Below, in pieces: positions 1 through 7,846 of a DNA stretch of 64,000 nt. The notes beneath the pieces were generated by a model. It saw nothing but the letters and a program-made list of their open reading frames with translations, did no database searches and was not told where the DNA came from. Both the position numbers and the translations under genes were made by a program. Numbering within the stretch: the first letter of the stretch is position 1; the number at the start of each line of letters is the position of its first letter. Source of the DNA: an uncultured Prevotellaceae bacterium (GTDB lineage Bacteria > Bacteroidota > Bacteroidia > Bacteroidales > Muribaculaceae); the NCBI GenBank assembly GCA_900322135.1, contig ONYP01000001.1:30128-94127 (forward strand), read 5' to 3'.

Positions 1-685
1 CGCAGAAGAACAGCAGTATCATAGAGCTCACGACATTCAGCTTCATTTTGCCGATTTCCTTGGCGATGTGAATCTTCTTGTTCTCCTTGAGCAATGCCGC
101 GATGTCTTCCAAGATGATGCTTTGGGGCATATTCTCTCTCTTGGCGTCCCCGATGCAGCAGCGGTAGAGGTCCAGCACTTCTTCGTCGCTCTTGGCCTTG
201 CGCTGCGGCAACTGATAGTCAAGATTATCGGTAAGCGTCTTGATGATGCGCTGCGGCATATCATAGCACACTTCACCGCGATAGTTGTTCGATGTGGTCA
301 GCATTCTGTTGCGCACCATTCCGTCGAGATGCGGTGCCAGTCCCATACTGCGTGCCTTGGAGATGCTCAATGAGGTTGAGAAATCATTGAATGTGATGCC
401 GGTGGGGCCTTCTTCGATGCAGACGCTGAGCAGAATGGCTTGAATGGGGGTGATGTGCAAGCGCTTGGACAGATAGTCAAGGTTGTTGCCGCAGCAATGG
501 GAGGGTTCAAACAAGTCACAATCCATAGCGTCCATCCCGTGGACAATCATAGTCACATTGTCGATGGCTTCGAGCAGCGAGGTGGGTTCTTTCTCGGTGT
601 CGAAGGTGAAATTCTCGGCAGTTTGCTGAATCTCAAAGTCACTAATGGCTTCTGCACTCTTCTTGTTGTTTTTCTTCGTCTTCAT
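1..685 (-). CDS. AAA+ ATPase paralog, N-terminal part (runs off window)
   Basis: This reading frame starts at 685 and is open to the window edge, giving about 228 residues. They resemble the N-terminal half of the complete AAA+ protein at 1772-3448: the shared block is 'ITPxQAILxxxxxExGP', followed by a helical region and 'hIAKEIGKMKLN' against 'HIGFAKKMLDLKLP' in the paralog. The Walker motifs would lie beyond base 1, so ATPase identity rests on this similarity. The predicted role is a cytosolic ATPase of unknown substrate. A -7 box (TACCTTTG on the minus strand) lies at 1062-1069, which would imply a leader of about 370 nt. The start codon has no strong Shine-Dalgarno, as is usual in Bacteroidota. 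Confidence 0.7.
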   Translation of the reverse strand, partial: MKTKKNNKKSAEAISDFEIQQTAENFTFDTEKEPTSLLEAIDNVTMIVHGMDAMDCDLFEPSHCCGNNLDYLSKRLHITPIQAILLSVCIEEGPTGITFNDFSTSLSISKARSMGLAPHLDGMVRNRMLTTSNNYRGEVCYDMPQRIIKTLTDNLDYQLPQRKAKSDEEVLDLYRCCIGDAKRENMPQSIILEDIAALLKENKKIHIAKEIGKMKLNVVSSMILLFFC

Positions 686-980
686 ACTCTGTGTTTTATG
701 ACTAGTTACTGTTCGTTAATTAATCGATTTCTCTATGTTATTTCAAATAAATATTTGTAAATTAACATTATTAATACAGTACAGCCAGATGGCCAAATTC
801 CCAAGGCACCTTCTATGCATTCCCGGTGGAAACCGCCGAGAAGAGGTGATGATTCCATTGCAACAGCCCGAAAGCCATCACACATATTTTTCAAATCACA
901 AAATGTTTTTAGAATATTTCACAACCACATTAAACCTTAAATCATTGATGGTCAGCTTTGTGTGATTGTGATGCGCGATT

Positions 981-1003
981 GAGACGGTTTTTTGCGCCGT
1001 CTC
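981..1003. other. Short inverted repeat in leader region
   Basis: GAGACGG at 981-987 pairs with CCGTCTC at 997-1003 around a 9-nt loop. It has no clean U-tract on the minus strand, so terminator function is doubtful. It lies between the -7 box at 1062-1069 and the start at 685. Confidence 0.35.
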
Positions 1004-1061
1004 CAGATTTTTCAACTTTGATTTTTGATTAATTTCTTCATACCATTGCTAAATTGTAGTG

Positions 1062-1069
1062 CAAAGGTA
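1062..1069 (-). promoter_or_regulatory. -7 box, TACCTTTG
   Basis: CAAAGGTA on the plus strand reads TACCTTTG on the minus strand, matching the Bacteroidota TAnnTTTG consensus. It would drive the partial AAA+ gene at 685 through a long leader. Confidence 0.45.
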
Positions 1070-1156
1070 CGAAAAAACATTTGAAACTACCAAATTTTAC
1101 GCGTTAAGCTTTGTTAAGATATTCATTTTTTTTGCTCTCAAAGTTCCCCTTTATTA

Positions 1157-1447
1157 TTACATAATAAAGGACTCCCTTATAAGGGCGCAGTAACAAGAGC
1201 CATGAACAAGCCAAGGCCCTAAATCCAGCCTGATGTGGGAACTGTCGCAGAAGTTCATCATCAGACAGAACATCAGAGCTTGATCCTCGGTAAGGTTTTG
1301 CTTGTCGGCAATCTTTTTGAGAATCGGGCCCACATGTTTAAAGAAAGCGGCATCCAATTCAGAATTCTGGGCATCGCGCACCACGCTCTCAATAGCCTCG
1401 AACTGGGTCATCTTTTCAACTATTTGTTCAATCTCATTCATTGGCAA
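1157..1447 (-). CDS. Truncated AAA+ N-terminal-domain-like protein
   Basis: This 96-residue protein has a first ~73 residues that follow the N-terminal domain of the complete AAA+ protein (1772-3448). Both show an 'A(I/V)E(S/T)(V/I)V' helix, then '(L/I)TxxQALxFC', then 'S/R-(H/N)-(I/V)-RL'. The match stops at 'IRL' and the last ~20 residues are unrelated, so this is either a fragment of a third paralog or a stand-alone domain. It lies 7 nt after the small membrane protein gene at 1454-1654, so the two are probably co-transcribed from the promoter at 1686-1693. It could be a decayed gene; a stand-alone adaptor or antitoxin-like version of the domain is also possible. Confidence 0.55.
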   Translation of the reverse strand: MPMNEIEQIVEKMTQFEAIESVVRDAQNSELDAAFFKHVGPILKKIADKQNLTEDQALMFCLMMNFCDSSHIRLDLGPWLVHGSCYCALIRESFIM

Positions 1448-1453
1448 CTGGTT

Positions 1454-1654
1454 TTAGAAAAGTTGATAATCATTACCGGTAAGAATCGACACGGGCTTGA
1501 CCATATAGCACAGGATCAAACCGAGTGAGGTCACACAAATGTGACCCCAGAAGGACAGATGGGCAAAAATCCCCATCCAAAGCACAAACAGCGGGAAGCA
1601 GACGACAGCGATGACTACCAAGAATAAAAACGATGCAAAAATCAATTTAATCAT
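1454..1654 (-). CDS. Small two-TM membrane protein
   Basis: I place the start at 1654 because a good Shine-Dalgarno (AAGGAG) sits just upstream of that ATG. A longer frame exists from 1681, but its start falls only about 5 nt from the -7 box at 1686-1693, where transcription itself should begin. The 66-residue product is almost entirely hydrophobic, with two membrane segments (about residues 3-28 and 32-52) and a short polar C-terminus. I do not recognise the family. It is the first gene after one of the four conserved direct-repeat promoters, followed directly by the truncated AAA+ domain gene. Confidence 0.6.
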   Translation of the reverse strand: MIKLIFASFLFLVVIAVVCFPLFVLWMGIFAHLSFWGHICVTSLGLILCYMVKPVSILTGNDYQLF

Positions 1655-1685
1655 ATTTTCTCCTTTCATTTTATTTTTCATGGTG

Positions 1686-1765
1686 CAAAGTTACAGCCGT
1701 CCACCGACCCCATAAAGCATTTCGCGTCGGTATGTCATGACACCCTGTGTCGGAAAAACTTGACA
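1686..1765 (-). promoter_or_regulatory. Conserved direct-repeat promoter, copy 1
   Basis: The -7 box TAACTTTG is at 1686-1693 on the minus strand. Two direct repeats lie upstream at 1725-1742 and 1748-1765, each of the form TGTC-N10-GACR on the minus strand, with a 23-bp period. The gap between -7 box and proximal repeat is 31 bp, and no TTTG -33 box is visible between them. The same arrangement recurs at 7156-7235, 10085-10165 and 10795-10873. Confidence 0.75.
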
Positions 1766-1771
1766 GATTTT

Positions 1772-3448
1772 TCAAGACTGGGTAAAGCCCATCCTGCGAG
1801 GCTTATCGGTGGATCGCATGGTCTCGGCCCTGCAGTAGTCCATGAGGGTGGAGAGACGGTCGGTGCCGACACAGTCGCCATACAAGACACGGTTGATGGT
1901 GTCTTTGCGGGCGATGTTCTCGATTTGGCCTCCGCTCAACTCATAGGCTTGTGCCAAAGCATCGGCATCGCTGTCGCTCAGGCCGGACACCATACTTTGC
2001 CAGATGCGACTGCGCACTTTGGCATCGGGCTTTTCAAACTCGATTTTGTAGAGGAAACGGCGCTCAAAGGCGCTATCCAGATTGGTGGCGAGATTGGTCG
2101 TGGCGATGAGGATGCCGTTCAGGCTTTCCATCTCCTGCAAGATGATGTTTTGGATGGTATTCTCCATCTTGTCCACGGCATTCTCGGCCCCGTTCTTGCG
2201 CACCCCGAAGATGGCATCGGCCTCGTTGAACAACAGGATGGGTGCCACATCACTGCGCTTGACCTGTTCACGGTACTTGTCAAAGAGCGCCTTGATATTC
2301 TTCTCGCTGTCGCCCACCCACTTGCTCTTGATTTTTGGCACATCCACAGCCATGACACATCGGCCCGTCTTTTTCGCCAGCTGATAAACGGTCTCGGTCT
2401 TTCCCGTACCTGGAGCGCCGTAGAACAAGCATGCGAAGCCTGTGCGGAAACCGTTGTCCATCATGCGCTGCTGAATCTGTTTGAATTTTTCAACCTCGAG
2501 GAAAGAATTCAACTCTTTGATCTGCTGCGCCATCGCCTTGGGATAGAACAGGACCTTGGGCGTGATGCTTTCAGGATAAAGCACATTGCTCAGTCTAATT
2601 TCGGGCTCGGTAAGGTCAAATTCAGCCAGCAGGTCTGTTTTCGCTTTACTCGTCAACATAAAGGTCGTGGTGCTAGCCCTGCCTTCTTCACAGGCGGGTT
2701 CAATCAATCCCATCTGAGCAAGGACATGAGCGCCATGGGCAAGATGCATGACAGTCGAACGGTGCTCGTAGCATCTCTCATAAAGGCACTTCAGTTGATG
2801 GCTGCAAATGCGGTCATCATCCTCATTGATGAGTTGGCTGCAGAAGAACGAGAGCAACATCATGTTGGCGCCGGGGAGTTTCAAGTCAAGCATCTTTTTG
2901 GCAAAGCCGATATGCTGATTGTCCTTGAACAGCATCAACAAGTCGTTGCGCAAATCGTCGGGGCTGATGTCGTTATTGTCCAGAGCATTGAACCACTCGC
3001 CCATCTGGTCGAGCATCGCAGGGGCATCATCTACTTTCAGCGTGGGCAGGATTTGTGCCTTGTTTTCCTGCAAGGCATTGATTACATGCTCTGGTATACC
3101 AAACGCTTCACGATTCTGGTCACGATAGCGCATCAGCCTCATCTTAACCATGGCCTTGATATCGGCATCAAAAGAAAGGCTCGCGACATTCCTCATGTTG
3201 AGATGCTGGGATAACTCGATGAGACGCACATTGCGGGGGCCGCATTCGACCGTGATGCAGAACAGGATGGCTTGCTGCGGCGTGATGTTGTAGGCTTCGG
3301 CGACCAGTTTGATTTCTTTCTTGCATTGCTTCAGGAACAAGGGGCACAGTTGCGAGTCACAGGATTGCTCGACGATGGTCTCAACAGCCTTCAATAAGGT
3401 GAGTTGCTTGCTGGTTGCACACTTGGTTGTATTGTTCTCTTTCTCCAT
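1772..3448 (-). CDS. AAA+ ATPase with helical N-terminal domain
   Basis: This 558-residue cytosolic protein has a C-terminal AAA+ module. Walker A is GAPGTGKT at 344-351. Walker B is LLFNEAD at 405-411, with Asn where Asp is commoner, a form I recall in some bacterial AAA families. Sensor 1 is 'ATTN' and the arginine finger region is 'FERRF'. The N-terminal ~330 residues are mostly helical, without a recognised domain, and contain a 'TPQQAILF' block repeated in two neighbouring genes. AAA+ proteins of this type remodel or unfold partner proteins with ATP; the substrate here is unknown. It follows the small gene at 3593-3799 and may share its transcript. The AAA+ assignment is firm; the physiological role is not. 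Confidence 0.9.
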   Translation of the reverse strand: MEKENNTTKCATSKQLTLLKAVETIVEQSCDSQLCPLFLKQCKKEIKLVAEAYNITPQQAILFCITVECGPRNVRLIELSQHLNMRNVASLSFDADIKAMVKMRLMRYRDQNREAFGIPEHVINALQENKAQILPTLKVDDAPAMLDQMGEWFNALDNNDISPDDLRNDLLMLFKDNQHIGFAKKMLDLKLPGANMMLLSFFCSQLINEDDDRICSHQLKCLYERCYEHRSTVMHLAHGAHVLAQMGLIEPACEEGRASTTTFMLTSKAKTDLLAEFDLTEPEIRLSNVLYPESITPKVLFYPKAMAQQIKELNSFLEVEKFKQIQQRMMDNGFRTGFACLFYGAPGTGKTETVYQLAKKTGRCVMAVDVPKIKSKWVGDSEKNIKALFDKYREQVKRSDVAPILLFNEADAIFGVRKNGAENAVDKMENTIQNIILQEMESLNGILIATTNLATNLDSAFERRFLYKIEFEKPDAKVRSRIWQSMVSGLSDSDADALAQAYELSGGQIENIARKDTINRVLYGDCVGTDRLSTLMDYCRAETMRSTDKPRRMGFTQS

Positions 3449-3523
3449 TGTAATACTATATTAATTGGTTGATAAAATGCGATAATGGTGGCGTCATGCT
3501 CGACAAGCGGGCACAACAATGAT

Positions 3524-3560
3524 GATGCTAAGTCATTGGGATTAAGTGGATTTTAGCATC
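3524..3560 (-). terminator. Inverted repeat downstream of the small ORF
   Basis: GATGCTAA (3524-3531) pairs with TTAGCATC (3553-3560). It lies about 33 nt after the stop of the small gene at 3593-3799 and before the AAA+ start. There is no strong U-tract, so it may be only a weak terminator or attenuator. Confidence 0.3.
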
Positions 3561-3592
3561 AATCCACCCAATTCCAGACCATGGCAATCAAA

Positions 3593-3799
3593 TTATGCAG
3601 CGAGAGTGCGTTGCGAAATTGGTTTCAAGTGGAAATTTTTGATGAGTTTTTCAAGGAGTTGGTCGGTTTGATTTTTGTCAAGCCCAAAGAAGGATATTTC
3701 AAGTTTTTCGAGGTCAGCCCAGCATTCAATGTGCTTGTTGTAAAGGTAGTTGTGTACCCGGTTGTAAGTTCTCAGTGAAGAAGTTTTGATTGTTGTCAT
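3593..3799 (-). CDS. Small hypothetical protein (68 aa)
   Basis: This is a short soluble protein beginning MTTIKTSSLRTYNRV, with an 'LEKLEISFFGLDKNQTDQLLEKLI' type amphipathic region suggesting a short helix bundle. I do not recognise it. It lies 144 nt upstream of the AAA+ gene on the same strand. The opposite frame (3581-3778) is equally open, so the call rests on strand context and the more protein-like composition of the minus frame. Confidence 0.4.
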   Translation of the reverse strand: MTTIKTSSLRTYNRVHNYLYNKHIECWADLEKLEISFFGLDKNQTDQLLEKLIKNFHLKPISQRTLAA

Positions 3800-3975
3800 A
3801 GCAGTTATTATTTAAAGTTAGAAATGAAATTCACAGATAATATGTAATCGAGGCCCAAAAAATTCAAAAATTTCGGAAATATTTTTCAAGAATTTTTCAA
3901 ATCATTGAGATAGAGGCATTTGGAAACACGGGAATCTGACAACAATTTGATGTTAAGAGCGTCGTCACTGCCCCA

Positions 3976-4404
3976 TCAGTCCCAGGAGAAGTTCTCGCCG
4001 CTCTTGTAGAGATGCACCTCATAGCCTCCTTCCATCAGCTTCTCGGCAAGGAAATCACACTGCCTGCCCGTTGAGATATCCCACTTGCGTTCCGGCTGGC
4101 TGTTCTCGATGGTCTCTACGGAGTCATGAACGATGACATGGCGCAGGTTGGAGCAGCCGGCAAAGGCATTGTAACCAATCTCCTTCAGCCCCTCGGGAAT
4201 GTAGATCGCCTCCAGGGAGTCGAGATTCTGGAACGCGTGGTCCTTGATTTCCTTGACATAGTACGGGAAGATGATGCAGACAGGGTTCTCGCAGGCCGAG
4301 CCGACGGCAACCTGGTCTTGAGTGATCTTTACACCGTCAGTGATCTCAACACCATTCCTGAAAAATTTCACACCATAATTTGTAATTGCTAATCCCATAA
4401 TCAA
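3976..4404 (-). CDS. LRR_5 (BspA-like) leucine-rich repeat protein
   Basis: This 142-residue protein contains about two LRR_5 repeats in the middle ('EIKDHAFQNLDSLEAIYIPEG', then 'EIGYNAFAGCSNLRHVIVHDS'), the pattern of BspA-like surface proteins. It has no signal peptide, so unlike classic BspA it is probably cytosolic. The N-terminus ('GVKFFRNGVEITDG') looks like a small beta unit, and the C-terminal ~40 residues are not repeats. A second signal-less LRR_5 protein lies at 20930-21508. LRR_5 proteins bind other proteins; no partner can be named. No -7 box is obvious upstream. Confidence 0.7.
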   Translation of the reverse strand: MIMGLAITNYGVKFFRNGVEITDGVKITQDQVAVGSACENPVCIIFPYYVKEIKDHAFQNLDSLEAIYIPEGLKEIGYNAFAGCSNLRHVIVHDSVETIENSQPERKWDISTGRQCDFLAEKLMEGGYEVHLYKSGENFSWD

Positions 4405-4715
4405 TGATTTATTTAGTTGTTCCTACTCCCTTCAAGTGAGCGTTTCGGATGCCTCTCATTATGTTATGTTTTATTTGATTCAACAAACAACTAGAATTTT
4501 TCCTGAGATTAAATATACTGAAAATCATCCTGTCTGCCAAATCAAAATGAATAATTTAACTCATTTTAACGAATAATTATTCGCTAGAAAAAGGTGCCTA
4601 TTTAACATAGAAACAACCATGAAAAAATTCAAAAAAAGGGTCACAAATTTTTTATCGGGTTTCTGTTTTAATTTTTTGGGGCATTTTTACATTTTAATGC
4701 CAAAGTAAGGAAGTA
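4405..4715. other. AT-rich intergenic region
   Basis: This region of about 310 nt separates the LRR_5 gene and a small plus-strand membrane gene. I see no convincing reading frame, no TAnnTTTG box with good spacing and no copy of the direct-repeat promoter. Confidence 0.4.
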
Positions 4716-4910
4716 ATGATTTTTAAGATTATGAACAAGGACAAGATTTTTATGGTAACGATTCATGTTGTGGCAGGTGTGCTGATGATCGCCGTGTGTT
4801 GGATGCCTGCGATTGTTGGAAACATCTCGGTCTGGAACAAGTTGTTCTGCACAGTAGCCATAGTGCTCCTGCTGCGGTTCCACTACTGGTGCCAGCAATA
4901 TGAACCCTGA
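4716..4910 (+). CDS. Small membrane protein (64 aa)
   Basis: This is the only plus-strand gene in the first 14 kb that I support. An AAGGAAG sequence 2-3 nt before the ATG at 4716 favours that start over the ATG at 4731. The product has two hydrophobic stretches (about residues 12-32 and 40-54) and a short polar tail ending 'WCQQYEP', so a two-pass inner-membrane protein is likely. The family is not recognised. Its stop lies about 40 nt from the stop of the convergent hydrolase gene. Confidence 0.45.
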   Translation: MIFKIMNKDKIFMVTIHVVAGVLMIAVCWMPAIVGNISVWNKLFCTVAIVLLLRFHYWCQQYEP

Positions 4911-4949
4911 CACCAGCAGTGGATAACTCTGCAATAGCTGAATGGTTGA

Positions 4950-6104
4950 TTACTCCTTGAGGATTCTTTTGGCGGCGGGAATGATGATGTCGCGGATGAT
5001 CTGATTGTTCATGCGGTGCTCGCCGTGGAAATCAAACACATGAGTGAAATGCTGGGCAAACTCGTCCTTGCAGTTGACCAGTGTGTCCCCGTCGGCAAAG
5101 AAGCCCCAACAGTCATACCTGCCTTCACTTCTCTCACTGCCAAACAGGCTCTGCTCCATTTCTTTAAAGTGCTTGATGATCTCTTGGGTAATCGTGTAGT
5201 GCGTCCGCCCGTCTGCTGTTGGCTGGAAATACTCAAAAGTGCCCACTTGCAACACATCTTTCACTTGAGAAAGATGCAAGGCGGGGTTGACGCAGATGCG
5301 CAGACAATTGGTCATCTGCATGGCATACATGCCTCCCATGCTGGTACCGATAACGAGGTCGGCATGATGGGCTTCACAGTAGTCTTTCAAGAATGGCAGC
5401 GCCTCTGCCGGGTCAATAGGGATATCAGGAGCGATCACATTGTATTCCGGCATGTTCTTGGCCAGATAATTCGCTGTATTGCTTTGGCTGCTGGACCCAT
5501 AGCCGTGCAAATATACAATGGTTTTCTTTTGTGGAACGCCATAGACCCTCTCGGCCAGTTCATCCAACAGCTCAAGAGGATAGCGGTCCCAGATTGTGAC
5601 GATTTGTTCTTCGTCACTGTCGCTGCCACTACCTTCGTAACACTCGTAATCGTCCTCATCTTCGCCCAACATCGCTTGCACAAAGTTTTTAATACTTTTA
5701 AGCCTCTGTAGCTCAACCTCATGCTGATGCCCGGTATCACTCTCAACAAGATCCTTGACGATGGCATCACGCAACTGTTCGAGAACTCCGAGGCTTGCAA
5801 GTATACTACCGAATTGACAGGAGACCAGGTGGTAAGCTATGCGTCCGTGAGCAGAAGTATAACCGTGGCTAGAGCCATCAGCTGAACCGATATAGCCACC
5901 ATAATAGCGCTCATCAGCAAGGTCTTGCTCGAAGTCCTCGTCGTCATCACAGTTTGCAATATCGTCTCTCACCGCCCCTTCGAGCCCGTCCACTTCTTCG
6001 TCCCAAACATCTTGGGGAACGGTCACATATACATCAAAAAGCAAATCGTCTCCAACTTGGGCATACACTTTTATCTTTTTTTCGTTCATAGTCAAGACAT
6101 CCAT
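4950..6104 (-). CDS. Alpha/beta-hydrolase (YqiA/UPF0227-like) with N-terminal extension
   Basis: This is a 384-residue protein. The C-terminal ~190 residues form an alpha/beta-hydrolase of the YqiA/UPF0227 esterase type: 'IVYLHGYGSS' oxyanion strand, 'DLVIGTSMGGMYA' nucleophile elbow (GxSxG), an acidic 'FADGDTLV' and a C-terminal 'FHGEHRM' histidine. The first ~190 residues are acidic and unrecognised, with a Gly/Tyr/His-rich segment around 95-115. YqiA proteins are normally about 190 residues, so this is a fusion. It is presumably cytosolic and would hydrolyse an acyl or thioester bond; the substrate is unknown. A -7 box lies at 6139-6146, inside the end of the preceding gene. Confidence 0.75.
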   Translation of the reverse strand: MDVLTMNEKKIKVYAQVGDDLLFDVYVTVPQDVWDEEVDGLEGAVRDDIANCDDDEDFEQDLADERYYGGYIGSADGSSHGYTSAHGRIAYHLVSCQFGSILASLGVLEQLRDAIVKDLVESDTGHQHEVELQRLKSIKNFVQAMLGEDEDDYECYEGSGSDSDEEQIVTIWDRYPLELLDELAERVYGVPQKKTIVYLHGYGSSSQSNTANYLAKNMPEYNVIAPDIPIDPAEALPFLKDYCEAHHADLVIGTSMGGMYAMQMTNCLRICVNPALHLSQVKDVLQVGTFEYFQPTADGRTHYTITQEIIKHFKEMEQSLFGSERSEGRYDCWGFFADGDTLVNCKDEFAQHFTHVFDFHGEHRMNNQIIRDIIIPAAKRILKE

Positions 6105-6138
6105 TGATTGTGAATCTGGTATTAATAATATTTGAATG

Positions 6139-6146
6139 CAAATTTA
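6139..6146 (-). promoter_or_regulatory. -7 box, TAAATTTG
   Basis: CAAATTTA on the plus strand is a minus-strand TAnnTTTG box 35 nt upstream of the hydrolase-fusion start at 6104. It overlaps the stop region of the upstream gene, so the hydrolase probably has its own promoter. Confidence 0.5.
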
Positions 6147-7085
6147 GTCATTTTTGCTGAATTTTACAATAGTAAACTCGTAATCATCTTCGGGCCAAGG
6201 TTTCAGGATGAGGTCAAGAGGATTGTCGATATAGCGGCTGACAAAATGCACTGCGATGTCGCCCAGTTCCTTGTCGGGGTTGTATTCGGCGAAGAACTGC
6301 TCCACTTCCTGTTCGGTGTCGCACTCCCTCTTGGCATAGACCATGTCCTGAATGCAATACTTATAATGCTCATAATTGATAACACTTTCACGGTCGTCGG
6401 CAGGCACATAGACGGCTGCATGCTTGCCCCAGCAGCGGCCCTCATGGTCATTGGTGAGCCGATAGACCTCATCATCGTAGGTGGCATACGGAACGCGGCA
6501 GAAAACCACATCCTTGAAAGTGCCGGCCATCAAGGCAATCACCGTCGCACTCGAGACCCCATCAGCGACAAATTGGACGAAAATGCCTTCATCTGTTTCA
6601 CGGGAATCCATGAAGTCACAGGTGATGTCCAATTCGTCCAGGAAGTCGTAAAACTCCTGGTTGAGCGACTTGGCTCGCTCATCGTCCACGAACAATTTAG
6701 TCAAATAGCAGTGCTGATTCAATATGCCTCTCGGCTGCGGACCTTGCAGACTGATCCCACACCCCGTTGTGCCGTTCACGACAGTGACCCTGTGGACATC
6801 TCGCGTGAGCATGACAGTCTCGGCATGATTGTCCTCGCCCTCATACAAAACGAAGTGGTTATCCATCTCATCGGGCAAGGCAAGAATCTGAGCAATAGAT
6901 TCGGTAACAGTCTGACAGTTTTTGGGATCGGAGAAGTCCTTATCGGTGTCAATCTCCACGGTGTTCTCGTTAACACGCACCTCGCAACGCTCAAACATCT
7001 GGTCGTAGTTGTCACAGAAACCGGCGATGCGGTCGATAGGCTCGCTGATGCCCTGCAGGGCGTTCTTTAATTCTTTTACTGTCAT
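6144..7085 (-). CDS. Hypothetical protein, 313 aa
   Basis: This is an acidic, soluble protein with no signal peptide or membrane segment. It has alternating beta/alpha-looking stretches and a 'TVVNGTTGCGISL' segment near residue 105. I do not recognise a family. It is the first gene behind conserved direct-repeat promoter copy 2 (7156-7235), about 70 nt upstream of its ATG. Its neighbours at 7847-8728 and 10309-10710 have a similar acidic, cytosolic character, so the cluster may encode functionally linked proteins. Confidence 0.7.
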   Translation of the reverse strand: MTVKELKNALQGISEPIDRIAGFCDNYDQMFERCEVRVNENTVEIDTDKDFSDPKNCQTVTESIAQILALPDEMDNHFVLYEGEDNHAETVMLTRDVHRVTVVNGTTGCGISLQGPQPRGILNQHCYLTKLFVDDERAKSLNQEFYDFLDELDITCDFMDSRETDEGIFVQFVADGVSSATVIALMAGTFKDVVFCRVPYATYDDEVYRLTNDHEGRCWGKHAAVYVPADDRESVINYEHYKYCIQDMVYAKRECDTEQEVEQFFAEYNPDKELGDIAVHFVSRYIDNPLDLILKPWPEDDYEFTIVKFSKND

Positions 7086-7155
7086 AATTCGATCTGTTTT
7101 AATTGATGAATAATCCTTTGCAGCGCCAAATCCCCTCTCCGAAGATTTGACACTG

Positions 7156-7235
7156 CAAAATTATAGCGAATCCTGTGACCAGCCTACGATTTTTCGTCGG
7201 TATAACTTGACACCATGTGTCGGAAAAACCGGACG
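7156..7235 (-). promoter_or_regulatory. Conserved direct-repeat promoter, copy 2
   Basis: The -7 box TAATTTTG is at 7156-7163 on the minus strand. The direct repeats lie at 7195-7212 and 7218-7235, with a 23-bp period and a 31-bp gap to the -7 box. No -33 TTTG is present. It drives the gene at 6144-7085. Confidence 0.75.
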
Positions 7236-7261
7236 GTTCTATTTACTGCAAGATGAATCGG

Positions 7262-7546
7262 TTATTCTTTATTCTTTGGGTTAAGTTCATTGGCGATTTC
7301 CTCACGCAGTTCCTCTTTCATCTTCTGTCGCACGATGCCACTGACCATGCGGTGCCCTGCGTGCCGGACCTTGTGACCACCGAATGAGCCACTCTCTTGC
7401 AGCCAACCAACCATCAACCAACTGCAATACATGTTAATATGCCTAGGAACCGAATTTTTGGGCATCTCATCATATTTGTGGGGATTGCGTCTATTCGAAT
7501 CAAACTTCTTCCTCATCCACCGGCTACGCAACCTGCTCCTGCTCAT
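7262..7546 (-). CDS. Small basic hypothetical protein
   Basis: This is a 94-residue frame; a second ATG at 7516 would give 84 residues. The product is basic at the N-terminus, has a central 'HINMYCSWLMVGWLQ' hydrophobic patch and a charged C-terminal helix (KMKEELREEIANELN). The C-terminal helix looks protein-like. No promoter or Shine-Dalgarno is clear and the family is unknown. The frame ends 27 nt upstream of the distal direct repeat of promoter copy 2. Confidence 0.4.
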   Translation of the reverse strand: MSRSRLRSRWMRKKFDSNRRNPHKYDEMPKNSVPRHINMYCSWLMVGWLQESGSFGGHKVRHAGHRMVSGIVRQKMKEELREEIANELNPKNKE

Positions 7547-7639
7547 ATTATATCAAACCTTGCCCAGATAAACAACTTATTAGACTATCTTTATCAGTGA
7601 CATTGTCACATAATTGACCTTACAGCCCTTATGGTCATG

Positions 7640-7786
7640 CTATGCTGCCAGTGCTGCCAAGCGGCTTGAGGCTTGACTGCCATTAGAGTACCAATGGTAC
7701 TTTTTCTCGCTGATTACCTCATCAAACTCGTCGAGTTCAGCCTTCTTGCCTTCAATCATATAATTTGAAAACACATAATTTGCCAT
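7640..7786 (-). CDS. Very small protein or gene remnant, 48 aa
   Basis: The frame opens at 7786 (MANYVFSNYMIEGKK) and closes at 7640 after a short Ser/Ala-rich tail. The first ~30 residues look genuinely coding and acidic, then the sequence degenerates, so this may be the 5' stub of a once longer gene. It follows the gene at 7847-8728 on the same strand at about 60 nt. Confidence 0.35.
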   Translation of the reverse strand: MANYVFSNYMIEGKKAELDEFDEVISEKKYHWYSNGSQASSRLAALAA

Positions 7787-7846
7787 ATCTGTACTATTAT
7801 TTTATTTATTTGATGTTATTTCCAACAAAGATGCTTGCCCCTCTGG

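Larger units (their letters stand above)
686..1156. other. Gene-free interval with one promoter and a hairpin
   Basis: I find no convincing coding sequence here; short plus-strand frames have no recognisable content. It holds a minus-strand TAnnTTTG-type -7 box at 1062-1069 and a 7-bp inverted repeat (GAGACGG/CCGTCTC) at 981-1003. The hairpin would lie early in the leader of the partial AAA+ gene and could be an attenuator or the decayed end of a lost gene. Confidence 0.5.

Noticed and set aside
1760-3214. 484-codon plus-strand frame opposite the AAA+ gene
   Set aside because: It is a shadow frame: the opposite strand has clear Walker motifs, and this frame has no recognisable domain.
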